From positions 806,001 to 870,000 of the forward strand of contig NC_014550.1 of assembly GCF_000197735.1 (NCBI RefSeq): a stretch of 64,000 nucleotides of DNA, given 5' to 3'. This document shows, one piece after another, positions 1 to 8,590 of the stretch. The position numbers and the translations under genes are program-made. The stretch comes from Glutamicibacter arilaitensis Re117. Lineage in GTDB: Bacteria > Actinomycetota > Actinomycetes > Actinomycetales > Micrococcaceae. The stretch's first letter is position 1. Each line of letters begins with the position of its first letter. The notes beneath the pieces were generated by a model that saw nothing but the letters and a program-made list of their open reading frames with translations, had not been told where the DNA came from and made no database searches.

Positions 1-1022
1 CTTTCGCTTTCATCCTGCTGTGGATCTCGATCTTCGGCAACAGCGCGCTGGCGATCGTCCGCTCGGGCAATCAAGCCTTTGGCGAGGTCGCGATGAACAC
101 CCCGGAACGGGCCTTCTACTCGCTGCTGGACCAGATGCCCGGCGCACCGATCACCGCGGCGATCGCCACCTTCACCGGATTGCTGTTCTACGTGACCAGC
201 GCCGACTCCGGTGCCCTGGTGATGGCCAACTTCACCTCGCACCTGAAGGATCCGCAGTCCGACGGCTCCAAGCCGGTGCGATTGTTCTGGTCGCTGGCCA
301 CCGGCTTGCTGACCTTGGGCATGCTCTTCGTCGATGGGATCTCCACCCTGCAGGGCGCCACGGTCATCATGGGCCTGCCCTTCTCCTTCGTGCTGCTGCT
401 GATCATGCTGGGGCTGTTCAAATCCCTGCGCATGGAATCGGCGCTGGCCGATCGCTACCGCAACAACATGCACAAGGTGCTCACCAGCCGGATGGGATCG
501 GGCGCCGAGAAGCGCAATTGGAAGCAGCGGCTGTCCCGGGCCATGTCCTATCCTGGGCACCGCTCGGCCAAGCGCTACCTGGGGCAGGTCGCATTGCCGG
601 CCCTACAGGAAGTCAGCGAGGAATTCACCGCCCGCGGCGCCACGGTGGCGCTGGATATCGAGCAAGTGGCCAACCTAGAGCTGAACTCGCTGGACCTGGT
701 GGTGGAAAACGGCGCCGAACGGCCCTTCAAGTACCAGATCTATCCGGTGCAGCTGCCGGTGCCCACCTACGCCCGCGTCTCGGCCGGCACCGATGTGTAC
801 TACCGCATGGAGGTCTTCTCCCAGGAAGGCAGCCACGGCTACGACCTGATGGGGCTCACCAAGGAACAGCTGATCTGCGATGTGCTGGACCAGTATGAAG
901 CCCACCTTGAATTCTTGGAAGCGCAAACCGAATCGGCGGCTCCCAGCCAGATCAATTCCGACGGCGCGTCCAAAACCGACTGGGAATCAGATTTCGAAAC
1001 AACCCTGAAAGAGGAAGCATGA
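1..1022 (+). CDS. betT: BCCT-family choline/betaine transporter, C-terminal part (5' end outside window)
   Basis: The reading frame is open from base 3, so the gene begins before the window; 339 residues are visible. They start in a transmembrane helix containing WISIFGNSAL, a BCCT-like stretch. More hydrophobic helices follow around residues 48-65, 95-112 and 120-140. After the last helix comes a soluble tail of roughly 180 residues. Long cytoplasmic C-terminal tails are known in BetT-type transporters, where they sense osmotic stress. The stop overlaps the betB start by four bases (ATGA), and betA follows, so the substrate is most likely choline. The family call rests on the visible helices and the context; the substrate is inferred from the neighbours. 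Confidence 0.85.
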   Translation, partial: FAFILLWISIFGNSALAIVRSGNQAFGEVAMNTPERAFYSLLDQMPGAPITAAIATFTGLLFYVTSADSGALVMANFTSHLKDPQSDGSKPVRLFWSLATGLLTLGMLFVDGISTLQGATVIMGLPFSFVLLLIMLGLFKSLRMESALADRYRNNMHKVLTSRMGSGAEKRNWKQRLSRAMSYPGHRSAKRYLGQVALPALQEVSEEFTARGATVALDIEQVANLELNSLDLVVENGAERPFKYQIYPVQLPVPTYARVSAGTDVYYRMEVFSQEGSHGYDLMGLTKEQLICDVLDQYEAHLEFLEAQTESAAPSQINSDGASKTDWESDFETTLKEEA

Positions 1023-2545
1023 GTTCTCCGAGCAACCAGAATCCGCTCCTGCACCATGGCGCGACGCTGTTCATCGACGGCGCTTTCACGCCCGCGGCCA
1101 GCGGCGAAACCCGCACCATCAACTGCCCGGCCAATGGGGAAGCGGTGGCCACCGTTTCCGAGGCAGGGGAAGCCGATTCGATCAAGGCCATCGAAGCTGC
1201 CCGCCGCTCGTTCGATTCGGGCATCTGGTCCAGCGTGCCGGCCGCGCAGCGCGGCGACTTCCTGCTGAAAGCCGCCGAGCAGCTGGTGGCGCGCAAGGCT
1301 GAATTCGCGCTGGCCGAAACCCTGGACACCGGCAAACGCCTGGTCGAATCCGAGCTGGACATGGACGACATCATCTCCTGCTTCCGCTACTTCGGAAAGC
1401 TGGCTGGACAGGAAGCCGGCCGCGTAGTCGATGCCAACGACCCGAATGTCATCTCGCGGATCGACTACGAGCCGGTAGGCGTGGCCGCCATGATCACCCC
1501 GTGGAACTACCCATTGCTGCAGGCGGCATGGAAGATCGCTCCGGCTTTGGCCGCGGGCTGCTCCTTCGTGCTCAAGCCGGCCGAATTGACCCCGTCCACC
1601 GCGATCTTGATGATGGAGGTCCTCAAGGACCTTGGGCTGCCAGCTGGCGTGGCCAACCTGGTCACCGGCGCCGGCGCGCAGGCCGGCGCGGTGCTCTCGG
1701 AGCACAAGGACGTGGATCTAGTCTCCTTTACCGGTGGCCTGGTCACCGGGCGCAAGGTCGCCGCCGCTGCCGCTGGCACGGTGAAGAAGGTGGCCTTGGA
1801 GCTGGGCGGCAAGAACCCGAATGTGGTCTTCGCCGATGCGGACTTCGACGCTGCGCTGGATAATGCCCTCAATGGGGCGTTCGTGCACTCCGGGCAGGTC
1901 TGCTCCGCCGGCGCGCGCCTGGTCATCCACGAATCGATCGCCGAGAAGTTCGTCGACGAGCTGGTGCGCCGCGCGCAGCAGATTACCCTGGGCGGGCCTT
2001 TCGACCAGAAGGCGGAGACCGGCGCGCTGATCTCGGCAGCCCATCTGGAAAAGGTGGACGCCTATGTGCAGGCCGGCATCGCCGAGGGCGCGCGGGTGCG
2101 CTGCGGCGGACGCCGGGCCACCGAACAGGACGGCGCCGGCCTGGGCTCCGGCCATTTCTACCTGCCAACGGTCATCGACCAGGTCACCGGTTCGATGTCG
2201 GTGGCCCAGGACGAGGCCTTTGGCCCGACCATCACCGTGGAGACCTTCTCAACCGAGGATCAGGCGGTGGCCATCGCCAATGACACCATCTACGGCCTGG
2301 CTGGGGCTGTCTGGTCGCAGGATGCTGGAAAGGCCGCGCGCGTGGCCAAGCGCCTGCGCCACGGCACCATCTGGATCAACGACTACCACCCCTACCTGCC
2401 GCAGGCTGAATGGGGCGGCTTCGGCCAGTCCGGGGTGGGCCGCGAACTGGGCCCGACCGGCCTGGGCGAATACCAGGAAGCCAAGCACGTCTACCAGAAT
2501 CTGAACCCGCAGGTTACCGGTTGGTTCGCACAGAAGCAAAGCTGA
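1019..2545 (+). CDS. betB: betaine-aldehyde dehydrogenase
   Basis: The protein has 508 residues, the normal size for the aldehyde dehydrogenase superfamily. It oxidises betaine aldehyde to glycine betaine with NAD(P)+, the second step of osmoprotectant synthesis from choline. Visible motifs are the TPWNYPLLQ cofactor-site segment, the LELGGKNPN motif with the general-base Glu near residue 261, and GQVCSAG with the catalytic Cys near residue 295. The start ATG overlaps the end of betT in an ATGA junction, which implies translational coupling. betA follows after 17 bases. Family membership is certain. Substrate specificity is inferred from the betT-betB-betA order, because many ALDHs share these motifs. 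Confidence 0.92.
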   Translation: MSSPSNQNPLLHHGATLFIDGAFTPAASGETRTINCPANGEAVATVSEAGEADSIKAIEAARRSFDSGIWSSVPAAQRGDFLLKAAEQLVARKAEFALAETLDTGKRLVESELDMDDIISCFRYFGKLAGQEAGRVVDANDPNVISRIDYEPVGVAAMITPWNYPLLQAAWKIAPALAAGCSFVLKPAELTPSTAILMMEVLKDLGLPAGVANLVTGAGAQAGAVLSEHKDVDLVSFTGGLVTGRKVAAAAAGTVKKVALELGGKNPNVVFADADFDAALDNALNGAFVHSGQVCSAGARLVIHESIAEKFVDELVRRAQQITLGGPFDQKAETGALISAAHLEKVDAYVQAGIAEGARVRCGGRRATEQDGAGLGSGHFYLPTVIDQVTGSMSVAQDEAFGPTITVETFSTEDQAVAIANDTIYGLAGAVWSQDAGKAARVAKRLRHGTIWINDYHPYLPQAEWGGFGQSGVGRELGPTGLGEYQEAKHVYQNLNPQVTGWFAQKQS

Positions 2546-2562
2546 ACGAGAAAGGGCATAGC

Positions 2563-4134
2563 GTGAGCATGCATAAGAAGGATTTCGACTACATCGTTAT
2601 CGGCGGCGGCTCCGCCGGCGCGGCGGCAGCCTCCCGGCTGAGCGAAGACCCCTCGGTGACGGTGGCGCTGGTGGAAGCCGGTCCCGATGACCGCGGCTAT
2701 GATGAGGTCCTGCAGCTTGACCGCTGGATGGAACTGCTCGAATCCGGCCTTGACTGGGACTACCCGATCGAGGAGCAGGAGAACGGCAACTCGTTCATGC
2801 GCCATGCGCGGGCCAAGGTGATGGGCGGGTGCTCCAGCCACAACTCCTGCATCGCTTTCTGGGCGCCGCGCGAGGACATCGACGAATGGGAGTCCAAGTT
2901 CGGTGCCACCGGCTGGAACTCGCAGATGGCCTACCGCCTGTACAAGAAGCTGGAAACCAATGAGGATGCCGGCCCGCAGGCGCCGCACCATGGCGATTCG
3001 GGCCCGGTGAAGCTGATGAACGTGCCGGCCAATGACCCTTGCGGCGTGGCGATCCTGGATGCCGCCGAACAAGCTGGCATCCCGCGCGCGAAGTTCAACA
3101 ATGACCAGACCGTGGTCAACGGTGCGAACTTCTTCCAGATCAACCGCCTGCCAGATGGCACACGCTCCTCCTCCTCGGTGTCTTACATCCACCCGATTAC
3201 CGGCCGGGAGAACTTCTTCCTGCTCACCGGGCTGCAGGCGCGCAAGCTGAATTTCGACGCGTCCAAGCGCTGCACTGGCGTCGACGTGGTGGACGGAGCC
3301 TTCGGGCGCACCTCGACCCTGAACGCGGCCCGCGAGGTCGTGGTCTCGGCCGGCGCCATCGATTCGCCCAAGCTGCTGATGCTTTCGGGTATCGGCCCGG
3401 CCGAGCACCTGGAGGAGGTCGGCGTTCAGGTGCTGGTCGACTCCCCGGGCGTGGGCGAGCACCTGCAGGACCACCCGGAGGGCGTGATCCAGTGGGAAGC
3501 GAAGAAGCCCATGGTCGAATCCTCCACCCAGTGGTGGGAGATCGGCATCTTTACCCCGACCCGCGAAGGCCTGGACCGCCCGGATCTGATGATGCACTAC
3601 GGGCAGGTGCCTTTCGACATGCACACCCTGCGCCAGGGCTACCCCACCGGGGAGAATACCTTCTGCCTGACCCCGAATGTCACCCATGCGAAGTCGCGCG
3701 GCACCGTGCGCTTGCGCAGCTGCGACTTCCGGGACAAGCCGAAGGTCGATCCGCGCTACTTCACCGACCCTGAAGGCCATGACGCGAGGGTGATGACTTT
3801 CGGCATCCGCAAGGCACGCGAGATCGTCGCCCAGTCCCCAATGGCTGATTGGGCCGGCGAGGAGCAGTTCCCGGGCAAGGATGTGCAAACCGATGACCAG
3901 ATCTTCGACTACCTGCGCCGCACCCACAACACCGTCTACCATCCAGCCGGTTCGGTGCGCATGGGCGCCGAAGATGATGCGATGAGTCCGCTGGATCCGC
4001 AGCTGCGGGTCAAGGGCGTGAGCGGCCTGCGGGTGGCTGATGCGTCGGTGATGCCGGAGCTGGTGACGGTTAATCCGAACATCACGGTGATGATGATCGG
4101 CGAGCGTTGCGCCGAGCTGATCCAGCAGGACTAG
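2563..4134 (+). CDS. betA: choline dehydrogenase (GMC oxidoreductase)
   Basis: This is a 523-residue FAD-dependent GMC oxidoreductase that oxidises choline to betaine aldehyde. The N-terminus carries the dinucleotide-binding motif GGGSAGAAAASRL near residues 11-23 and the acidic strand end VALVEAGPDD. The C-terminal GMC signature has the active-site His region YHPAGSVRMG and NPNITVMMIGERCAE. The chosen start is GTG at 2563, seven bases after the Shine-Dalgarno-like GAGAAAGGG; ATG at 2569 is an alternative. The open frame extends further upstream into betB but has no ribosome site there. It is the last gene of the bet operon; a very stable GC-rich hairpin follows. Confidence 0.93.
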   Translation: MSMHKKDFDYIVIGGGSAGAAAASRLSEDPSVTVALVEAGPDDRGYDEVLQLDRWMELLESGLDWDYPIEEQENGNSFMRHARAKVMGGCSSHNSCIAFWAPREDIDEWESKFGATGWNSQMAYRLYKKLETNEDAGPQAPHHGDSGPVKLMNVPANDPCGVAILDAAEQAGIPRAKFNNDQTVVNGANFFQINRLPDGTRSSSSVSYIHPITGRENFFLLTGLQARKLNFDASKRCTGVDVVDGAFGRTSTLNAAREVVVSAGAIDSPKLLMLSGIGPAEHLEEVGVQVLVDSPGVGEHLQDHPEGVIQWEAKKPMVESSTQWWEIGIFTPTREGLDRPDLMMHYGQVPFDMHTLRQGYPTGENTFCLTPNVTHAKSRGTVRLRSCDFRDKPKVDPRYFTDPEGHDARVMTFGIRKAREIVAQSPMADWAGEEQFPGKDVQTDDQIFDYLRRTHNTVYHPAGSVRMGAEDDAMSPLDPQLRVKGVSGLRVADASVMPELVTVNPNITVMMIGERCAELIQQD

Positions 4135-4143
4135 AGCCCTGTC

Positions 4144-4191
4144 GCAGGGCGGCGGCGGGCACCGGAGAACCGGGGCCCGCCGCCGCCCTGC
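4144..4191 (+). terminator. GC-rich terminator hairpin after betA
   Basis: A perfect 17-bp stem (4144-4160 with 4175-4191) encloses an inner CCGG-AGAA-CCGG hairpin. It starts ten bases after the betA stop. There is only a weak T run after it, so termination efficiency is uncertain. Confidence 0.75.
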
Positions 4192-4280
4192 TTCATGCGA
4201 CTGTTGCACGCTGCGCGTGAACATTACGCGAAAACTGTCCTCCCGGGCCGCTGGACGAGTATCTTCAAAAGGTGTCTACC

Positions 4281-5477
4281 GTGAATGAAAATGGCAATGT
4301 CGCTTCCGTCGCCGAGGTCACCGAGCCGCTAGCCGAGCAACTTATCGGCTTCCGCCGGGAACTGCACCGCAACCCGGAACTGTCCTTTGCGGAGCACCAA
4401 ACCACCGAGCGCATTCTCGAAACTTTGCGCGCCGCGGGCCTGTCCCCGCAGAAGATGGCGGAGACCGGAGCCTTCGTGGATATCGGCCAAGGGCCAATCC
4501 GCATTGCTTTCCGCGCCGACATCGACGCGTTGCCGGTGGTGGAAGAAACAAATCTGGAATTCGCCTCGATGACTCCGGGCGTAGCGCACGCCTGCGGCCA
4601 CGACATCCACACCACCGTCATGCTCGGCGTGGCCCTGGCCTTGGGCCAGCTGGATGCCGCTGGCAAGCTCGAAGGGCGCGTGAGGGTGATCTTCCAGCCT
4701 GCCGAAGAAAAGCTTCCTGGCGGAGCGCTGTCGGTGATCGAGCAGGGATTGCTTGATGGCGTGCCGCGCGTGCTGGCGTTGCACTGCGACCCGCGGATCG
4801 ACGCCGGGCACATCGGTACCCGCATTGGTGCGATCACCTCGGCCAGCGATACCATCCGCATCGAGGTCAACGGCCGCGGCGGGCATACCTCCCGTCCGCA
4901 TTTGACCGAGGACATCGTTTTCGCCATGAGCCAGATCGCCACCCAGGTCCCTGCCGTGCTGGGACGCAAGGTCGATGTGCGTTCGGCCGTCTCGGTCGTG
5001 TGGGGGCAGATCCACGCTGGCAGCGTGCCCAATGCCATTCCTGCCACCGGCTACCTCGCAGGCACCATGCGCTGTCTGGACGGGGACATCTGGTATGAGG
5101 CAGGCGAATTACTGGATAGCGCGGTGCGCCAGATTGCCGCTCCGTACGGCGTGGAAATCAAGCTTCAGCACACCCGCGGGGTGCCACCGGTGGTCAACGC
5201 TCCGGCGGAGACCGCATTGATCGAGGACGCCGCGCGCCGCGAGTTCGGAGCCGAGGCCATCGAGCTGACTCCGCAGTCCATGGGCGGGGAGGACTTCGCC
5301 TGGATGACGCAGAAGGTTTCAGGGGCCATGCTTCGGCTGGGAACCCGCACCCCGGGCGGCAAAACCTATGACCTGCATCGGGGGGATTACATCCCCGACG
5401 AATCATGCATTGGCGTGGGAGTTCGAATCATGACCGCGGCAGCACTGCAGGCTGTGAGTGAGGCGAACGCCAAATAG
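4281..5477 (+). CDS. M20-family amidohydrolase (hippurate hydrolase/IAA-amino acid hydrolase type)
   Basis: The protein has 398 residues and is a metal-dependent amidohydrolase of peptidase family M20D. Such enzymes cleave N-acyl or N-aryl amino acids. Visible motifs are RADIDALPVVEE, HACGHDIHTT with metal ligands, the EEKLPGG segment, and the dimerisation-domain sequence NGRGGHTSRPH. The start GTG at 4281 lies eight bases after AAAAGG (4267-4272); GTG at 4272 is in frame but would sit on that ribosome site. A terminator hairpin separates it from betA, so it probably has its own transcript. The natural substrate cannot be read from the sequence. Confidence 0.88.
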   Translation: MNENGNVASVAEVTEPLAEQLIGFRRELHRNPELSFAEHQTTERILETLRAAGLSPQKMAETGAFVDIGQGPIRIAFRADIDALPVVEETNLEFASMTPGVAHACGHDIHTTVMLGVALALGQLDAAGKLEGRVRVIFQPAEEKLPGGALSVIEQGLLDGVPRVLALHCDPRIDAGHIGTRIGAITSASDTIRIEVNGRGGHTSRPHLTEDIVFAMSQIATQVPAVLGRKVDVRSAVSVVWGQIHAGSVPNAIPATGYLAGTMRCLDGDIWYEAGELLDSAVRQIAAPYGVEIKLQHTRGVPPVVNAPAETALIEDAARREFGAEAIELTPQSMGGEDFAWMTQKVSGAMLRLGTRTPGGKTYDLHRGDYIPDESCIGVGVRIMTAAALQAVSEANAK

Positions 5478-5614
5478 GGCGTTGGCCACATCAAACCCGA
5501 AAGTTTTTTAACATTTCTTTGACGCTTTAACGATTCGGGCAGTGACTTGGGCATTGGCGTTAAGCGCTTGCCGTTTTGCGACCGCTTAGTTACCTGTTTG
5601 TAATCTGTATCGTC

Positions 5615-5642
5615 TTTACCTGTGAGATATCTCCGATAGGCT
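5615..5642 (+). promoter_or_regulatory. candidate promoter of the nucleoside-uptake operon
   Basis: TTTACC (5615-5620) and TAGGCT (5637-5642) are spaced 16 bp apart in the 288-bp gap before the BMP lipoprotein gene. Transcription from here would give a leader of about 115 bases before the ATG at 5766. I did not recognise a riboswitch class in that leader. Confidence 0.45.
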
Positions 5643-5765
5643 ATGGAAACGATGGGAATGCTATGACTTTTGGTGTGCTCGCGTGAGGCCTAGGCAATGA
5701 AGCCTTGCACGGGAGTCAGGTGTCTTGCCTCCCGCATTATCTCGCACGATTTTTTGGAGGAACAG

Positions 5766-6854
5766 ATGCGCTTCGTATCGCGCAAGACCGGCGTGGCAGC
5801 TGCCATGCTCGGCATCTCAGCATTGGCTTTGAGCGCCTGCGGCGCTGCACCGGAAGAGTCCAGCTCGGATGGCCAGTTCAAGGACTTCGTCGGCTGCATC
5901 GTTTCCGACTCCGGCGGCTTCGATGACCAGTCCTTCAACGAGTCCTCGCACCGCGGCCTGATGAACGCCAAGGAAGATCTGGGCATCCAGGTCAAGACCG
6001 CAGAATCCAAGTCCAACGCGGACTTCACGACCAACCTCAACGGGATGGTCACCGCAGGCTGCGACCTGACCGTAACCATCGGATTCCTGCTCGGTGACGC
6101 GACTGCTGAAGCGGCCGCTGCCAACCCGGACAAGAACTTCGCGATCGTCGACTTCCAGTACGAGAAGCCGATCGAAAACGTCAAGCCGATCATCTATGAC
6201 ACGGCCCAGGCTGCTTACCTGGCAGGCTACGCAGCAGCGGCTGCCTCGAAGACCGGCACCGTTGCCACCTTCGGCGGCATCCAGATCCCAACCGTGACCA
6301 TCTTCATGGACGGCTTCGCTGACGGCGTTGACAAGTTCAACGAAGACAAGGGCAAGGACGTCAAGCTGCTGGGTTGGAACAAGGACAAGCAGAACGGTAC
6401 CTTCTCCGGCGACTTCGAGAAGCAGGATAAGGGCAAGCAGATCACCAAGAACTTCATCGCTTCCGGCGCTGACGTGATCATGCCTGTAGCCGGCCCAGTG
6501 GGCAAGGGCGCTGGCGCTGCAGTAGTTGAAGCCAACAAGTCCGGCAAGGAAGCCAAGCTTGTTTGGGTTGACTCTGATGGCTTCCTGACCGCTCCTGACT
6601 ACAAGGACGTCATGCTGACTTCGGTCATCAAGACCATGGACACCGCGGTTGAGGACGTTCTCCGCACCGACGCCGAAGGCAACTTCGACTCGACCCCATA
6701 CGTAGGTACCTTGGAAAATGAGGGCGTTGCACTGGCACCGTTCCACAACTTCGACGAGGAAATCGGCGAAGAAACCAAGAGTGAGATCGAAGCTTTGAAG
6801 CAGCAGATCGTCTCCGGTGAGCTGAAGATCGATTCGGCTTCCAGCCCTAAGTAG
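5766..6854 (+). CDS. BMP-family nucleoside-binding lipoprotein (ABC transporter substrate-binding)
   Basis: The protein has 362 residues and the Med/BMP fold that binds purine or pyrimidine nucleosides outside the membrane. The N-terminus has Arg/Lys, a hydrophobic core and the lipobox LSAC (Cys at about residue 20), so it is predicted to be a lipid-anchored lipoprotein. The body shows the family segments SGGFDDQSFNESS and ITKNFIASGADVIMPVAGPVG. The start ATG is five bases after GGAGG (5756-5760); the open frame continues upstream without a better site. ATPase and permease genes follow 137 bases downstream after a strong hairpin that would favour higher expression of this binding protein. Nucleoside specificity is supported by cdd and deoA in the same array. 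Confidence 0.9.
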   Translation: MRFVSRKTGVAAAMLGISALALSACGAAPEESSSDGQFKDFVGCIVSDSGGFDDQSFNESSHRGLMNAKEDLGIQVKTAESKSNADFTTNLNGMVTAGCDLTVTIGFLLGDATAEAAAANPDKNFAIVDFQYEKPIENVKPIIYDTAQAAYLAGYAAAAASKTGTVATFGGIQIPTVTIFMDGFADGVDKFNEDKGKDVKLLGWNKDKQNGTFSGDFEKQDKGKQITKNFIASGADVIMPVAGPVGKGAGAAVVEANKSGKEAKLVWVDSDGFLTAPDYKDVMLTSVIKTMDTAVEDVLRTDAEGNFDSTPYVGTLENEGVALAPFHNFDEEIGEETKSEIEALKQQIVSGELKIDSASSPK

Positions 6855-6875
6855 GTCTAGGCAAACTAGTCATGG

Positions 6876-6922
6876 AGCGCGTCACCGCTCGCCGCACTAC
6901 AGCGGTGGGCAGGTGACGCGCT
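6876..6922 (+). terminator. intercistronic hairpin between the binding-protein and ATPase genes
   Basis: AGCGCGTCACC (6876-6886) pairs perfectly with GGTGACGCGCT (6912-6922). The inner arms GCTCGCCGC and GCGGTGGGC extend the stem to about 20 bp with G-U pairs. Only a short TTTAT follows, so partial termination or mRNA end protection is likelier than full termination. Confidence 0.65.
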
Positions 6923-6991
6923 TTATGCCTGCCTGAGGGCCAAACCTGCACGCAAGAACCTCGCCAAACGAACAATGAAGATGGTGGAATC

Positions 6992-8590
6992 GTGAAACTC
7001 GAACTACGAGGAATCTCGAAAGCCTTCGGTTCTTTCTACGCCAATAAAGATATCGACCTCGTAGTCGATGACGCCCAGATTCACTGTCTGCTCGGCGAAA
7101 ACGGTGCTGGAAAGTCCACGCTTATGAACGTGCTCTACGGTCTGTACCAACCGACCGAGGGCCAAATTCTGCTGGACGGCAAGCCCGTCGAGTTCTCCGG
7201 ACCAGGCGACGCCATGGCCGCTGGCATCGGCATGGTGCACCAGCACTTCATGCTGGTTCCGGTATTCACCGTGGCTGAGAACATTGCCTTGGGCGCAGAG
7301 ACCACCAAAGCCGGCGGCATGCTGGATTTGCAGGTCACTCGCAAGAAGATCCGCGAAATCTCGGATCGCTACGGCTTTGACGTAGACCCCGACGCAGTAG
7401 TTGAAGATCTGCCCGTCGGCGTGCAGCAGCGCGTGGAAATCATCAAGGCCCTGGTGCGCGATGCGCGCATCCTGATTCTCGATGAGCCAACTGCGGTGCT
7501 GACCCCGCAGGAAACCGACGAGCTGCTGGACATCATGCGCCAGCTCAAGGCCAACGGCACCTCGATCGTCTTCATTTCGCACAAGCTGCGCGAAGTGCGA
7601 GCCGTCTCCGATGTGATTACCGTGATCCGCCGCGGCGAAGTCATCGACTCGGTTTCCCCGGAATCTTCCACCACCGAGCTGGCCAACCTGATGGTGGGCC
7701 GCGCGGTGGAGCTGAACCTGCACAAGGAGGCGGCGACCCCGGGCGCCGCCGCACTTGAGGTCAGCAACCTCAGCGTGGTCAACGCAGCGGGCTCCACCAC
7801 CTTGGACTCGGTTTCCTTCACCATCCACGAAGGCGAAATCCTTGCCGTGGCAGGCGTGCAGGGCAACGGCCAGACCGAATTGACCGAAGCCATTCTGGGC
7901 ACCCAGCCGGTAACCGGTGGTTCGGTCAAGCTCGCTGGCAAGGAACTGGTGGGCAAGTCGGTCAAGCAGATCCTGCGTTCGGGCCTCGGCTTCGTTCCCG
8001 AAGACCGTTCGGTGCACGGACTGGTCACCCAGTTCTCCATTGAGGAGAACCTGGTGCTGGACCTCTACGACCGCCCGCCATTCGGCAAGGGCATCTCGAT
8101 GAACCTGGCGGCGATCAAGAAGAACGCCACGCAGCAGATCGAGGGCTTCGACGTGCGTACGGACAACCCCTTGAACCCAGCTTCCAGCCTCTCGGGCGGC
8201 AACCAGCAGAAGGTTGTCATGGCCCGCGAGCTGAGCCGTGATTTGAAGCTGTTCATCGCTTCGCAGCCAACCCGTGGCGTGGATGTGGGATCCATCGAAT
8301 TCCTGCACCGCCGCATCGTCGCCGAACGCGACAAGGGCACCCCGGTGATGATCGTGTCCACCGAGCTGGACGAAGTCATGGAACTGGCCGACCGCATCGC
8401 GGTGCTCTACAAGGGCAAGATCAACGGCATTGTGCCGGGGGATACCTCCCGTGAAGTATTGGGCCTGATGATGGCCGGCGTTTCGCAGGAAGAAGCTCTG
8501 GCCCAGGCCGACTTCACCAAGGCGGACAATGAGCCGGTTGAAGCCAAGCCAGTTAGCGAGCAGGACAACCAGGAAGGAGAAGCGCAGTGA
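6992..8590 (+). CDS. ABC transporter ATPase with two nucleotide-binding domains (nucleoside uptake, NupA/YufO type)
   Basis: This 532-residue protein contains two fused ABC domains and powers the two permeases that follow. Domain 1 has an intact Walker A (GENGAGKST), a signature-like LPVGVQQRVEI and Walker B ILILDEPTAV. Domain 2 has a degenerate Walker A (GVQGNGQTE), the signature LSGGNQQKV and the Walker B region IASQPTRGVD. One intact and one degenerate site is the known pattern of the ribose/nucleoside class. The start is GTG at 6992 with a purine-rich upstream stretch. The stop overlaps the next start (GTGA), which indicates translational coupling. Substrate is inferred from the BMP lipoprotein and the salvage genes. 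Confidence 0.9.
   Translation: MKLELRGISKAFGSFYANKDIDLVVDDAQIHCLLGENGAGKSTLMNVLYGLYQPTEGQILLDGKPVEFSGPGDAMAAGIGMVHQHFMLVPVFTVAENIALGAETTKAGGMLDLQVTRKKIREISDRYGFDVDPDAVVEDLPVGVQQRVEIIKALVRDARILILDEPTAVLTPQETDELLDIMRQLKANGTSIVFISHKLREVRAVSDVITVIRRGEVIDSVSPESSTTELANLMVGRAVELNLHKEAATPGAAALEVSNLSVVNAAGSTTLDSVSFTIHEGEILAVAGVQGNGQTELTEAILGTQPVTGGSVKLAGKELVGKSVKQILRSGLGFVPEDRSVHGLVTQFSIEENLVLDLYDRPPFGKGISMNLAAIKKNATQQIEGFDVRTDNPLNPASSLSGGNQQKVVMARELSRDLKLFIASQPTRGVDVGSIEFLHRRIVAERDKGTPVMIVSTELDEVMELADRIAVLYKGKINGIVPGDTSREVLGLMMAGVSQEEALAQADFTKADNEPVEAKPVSEQDNQEGEAQ

Noticed and set aside
2491..4224. 577-codon open frame on the minus strand opposite betA
   Set aside because: It mirrors betA, has no family features or ribosome site, and is composed of His/Arg/Gly/Ala-rich antisense sequence typical of high third-position GC. 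betA is unambiguous.
5643..5765. Possible riboswitch in the leader of the BMP lipoprotein gene
   Set aside because: I could fold small local hairpins, but found no match to purine, guanidine, ykkC or other known classes, so no call was made.
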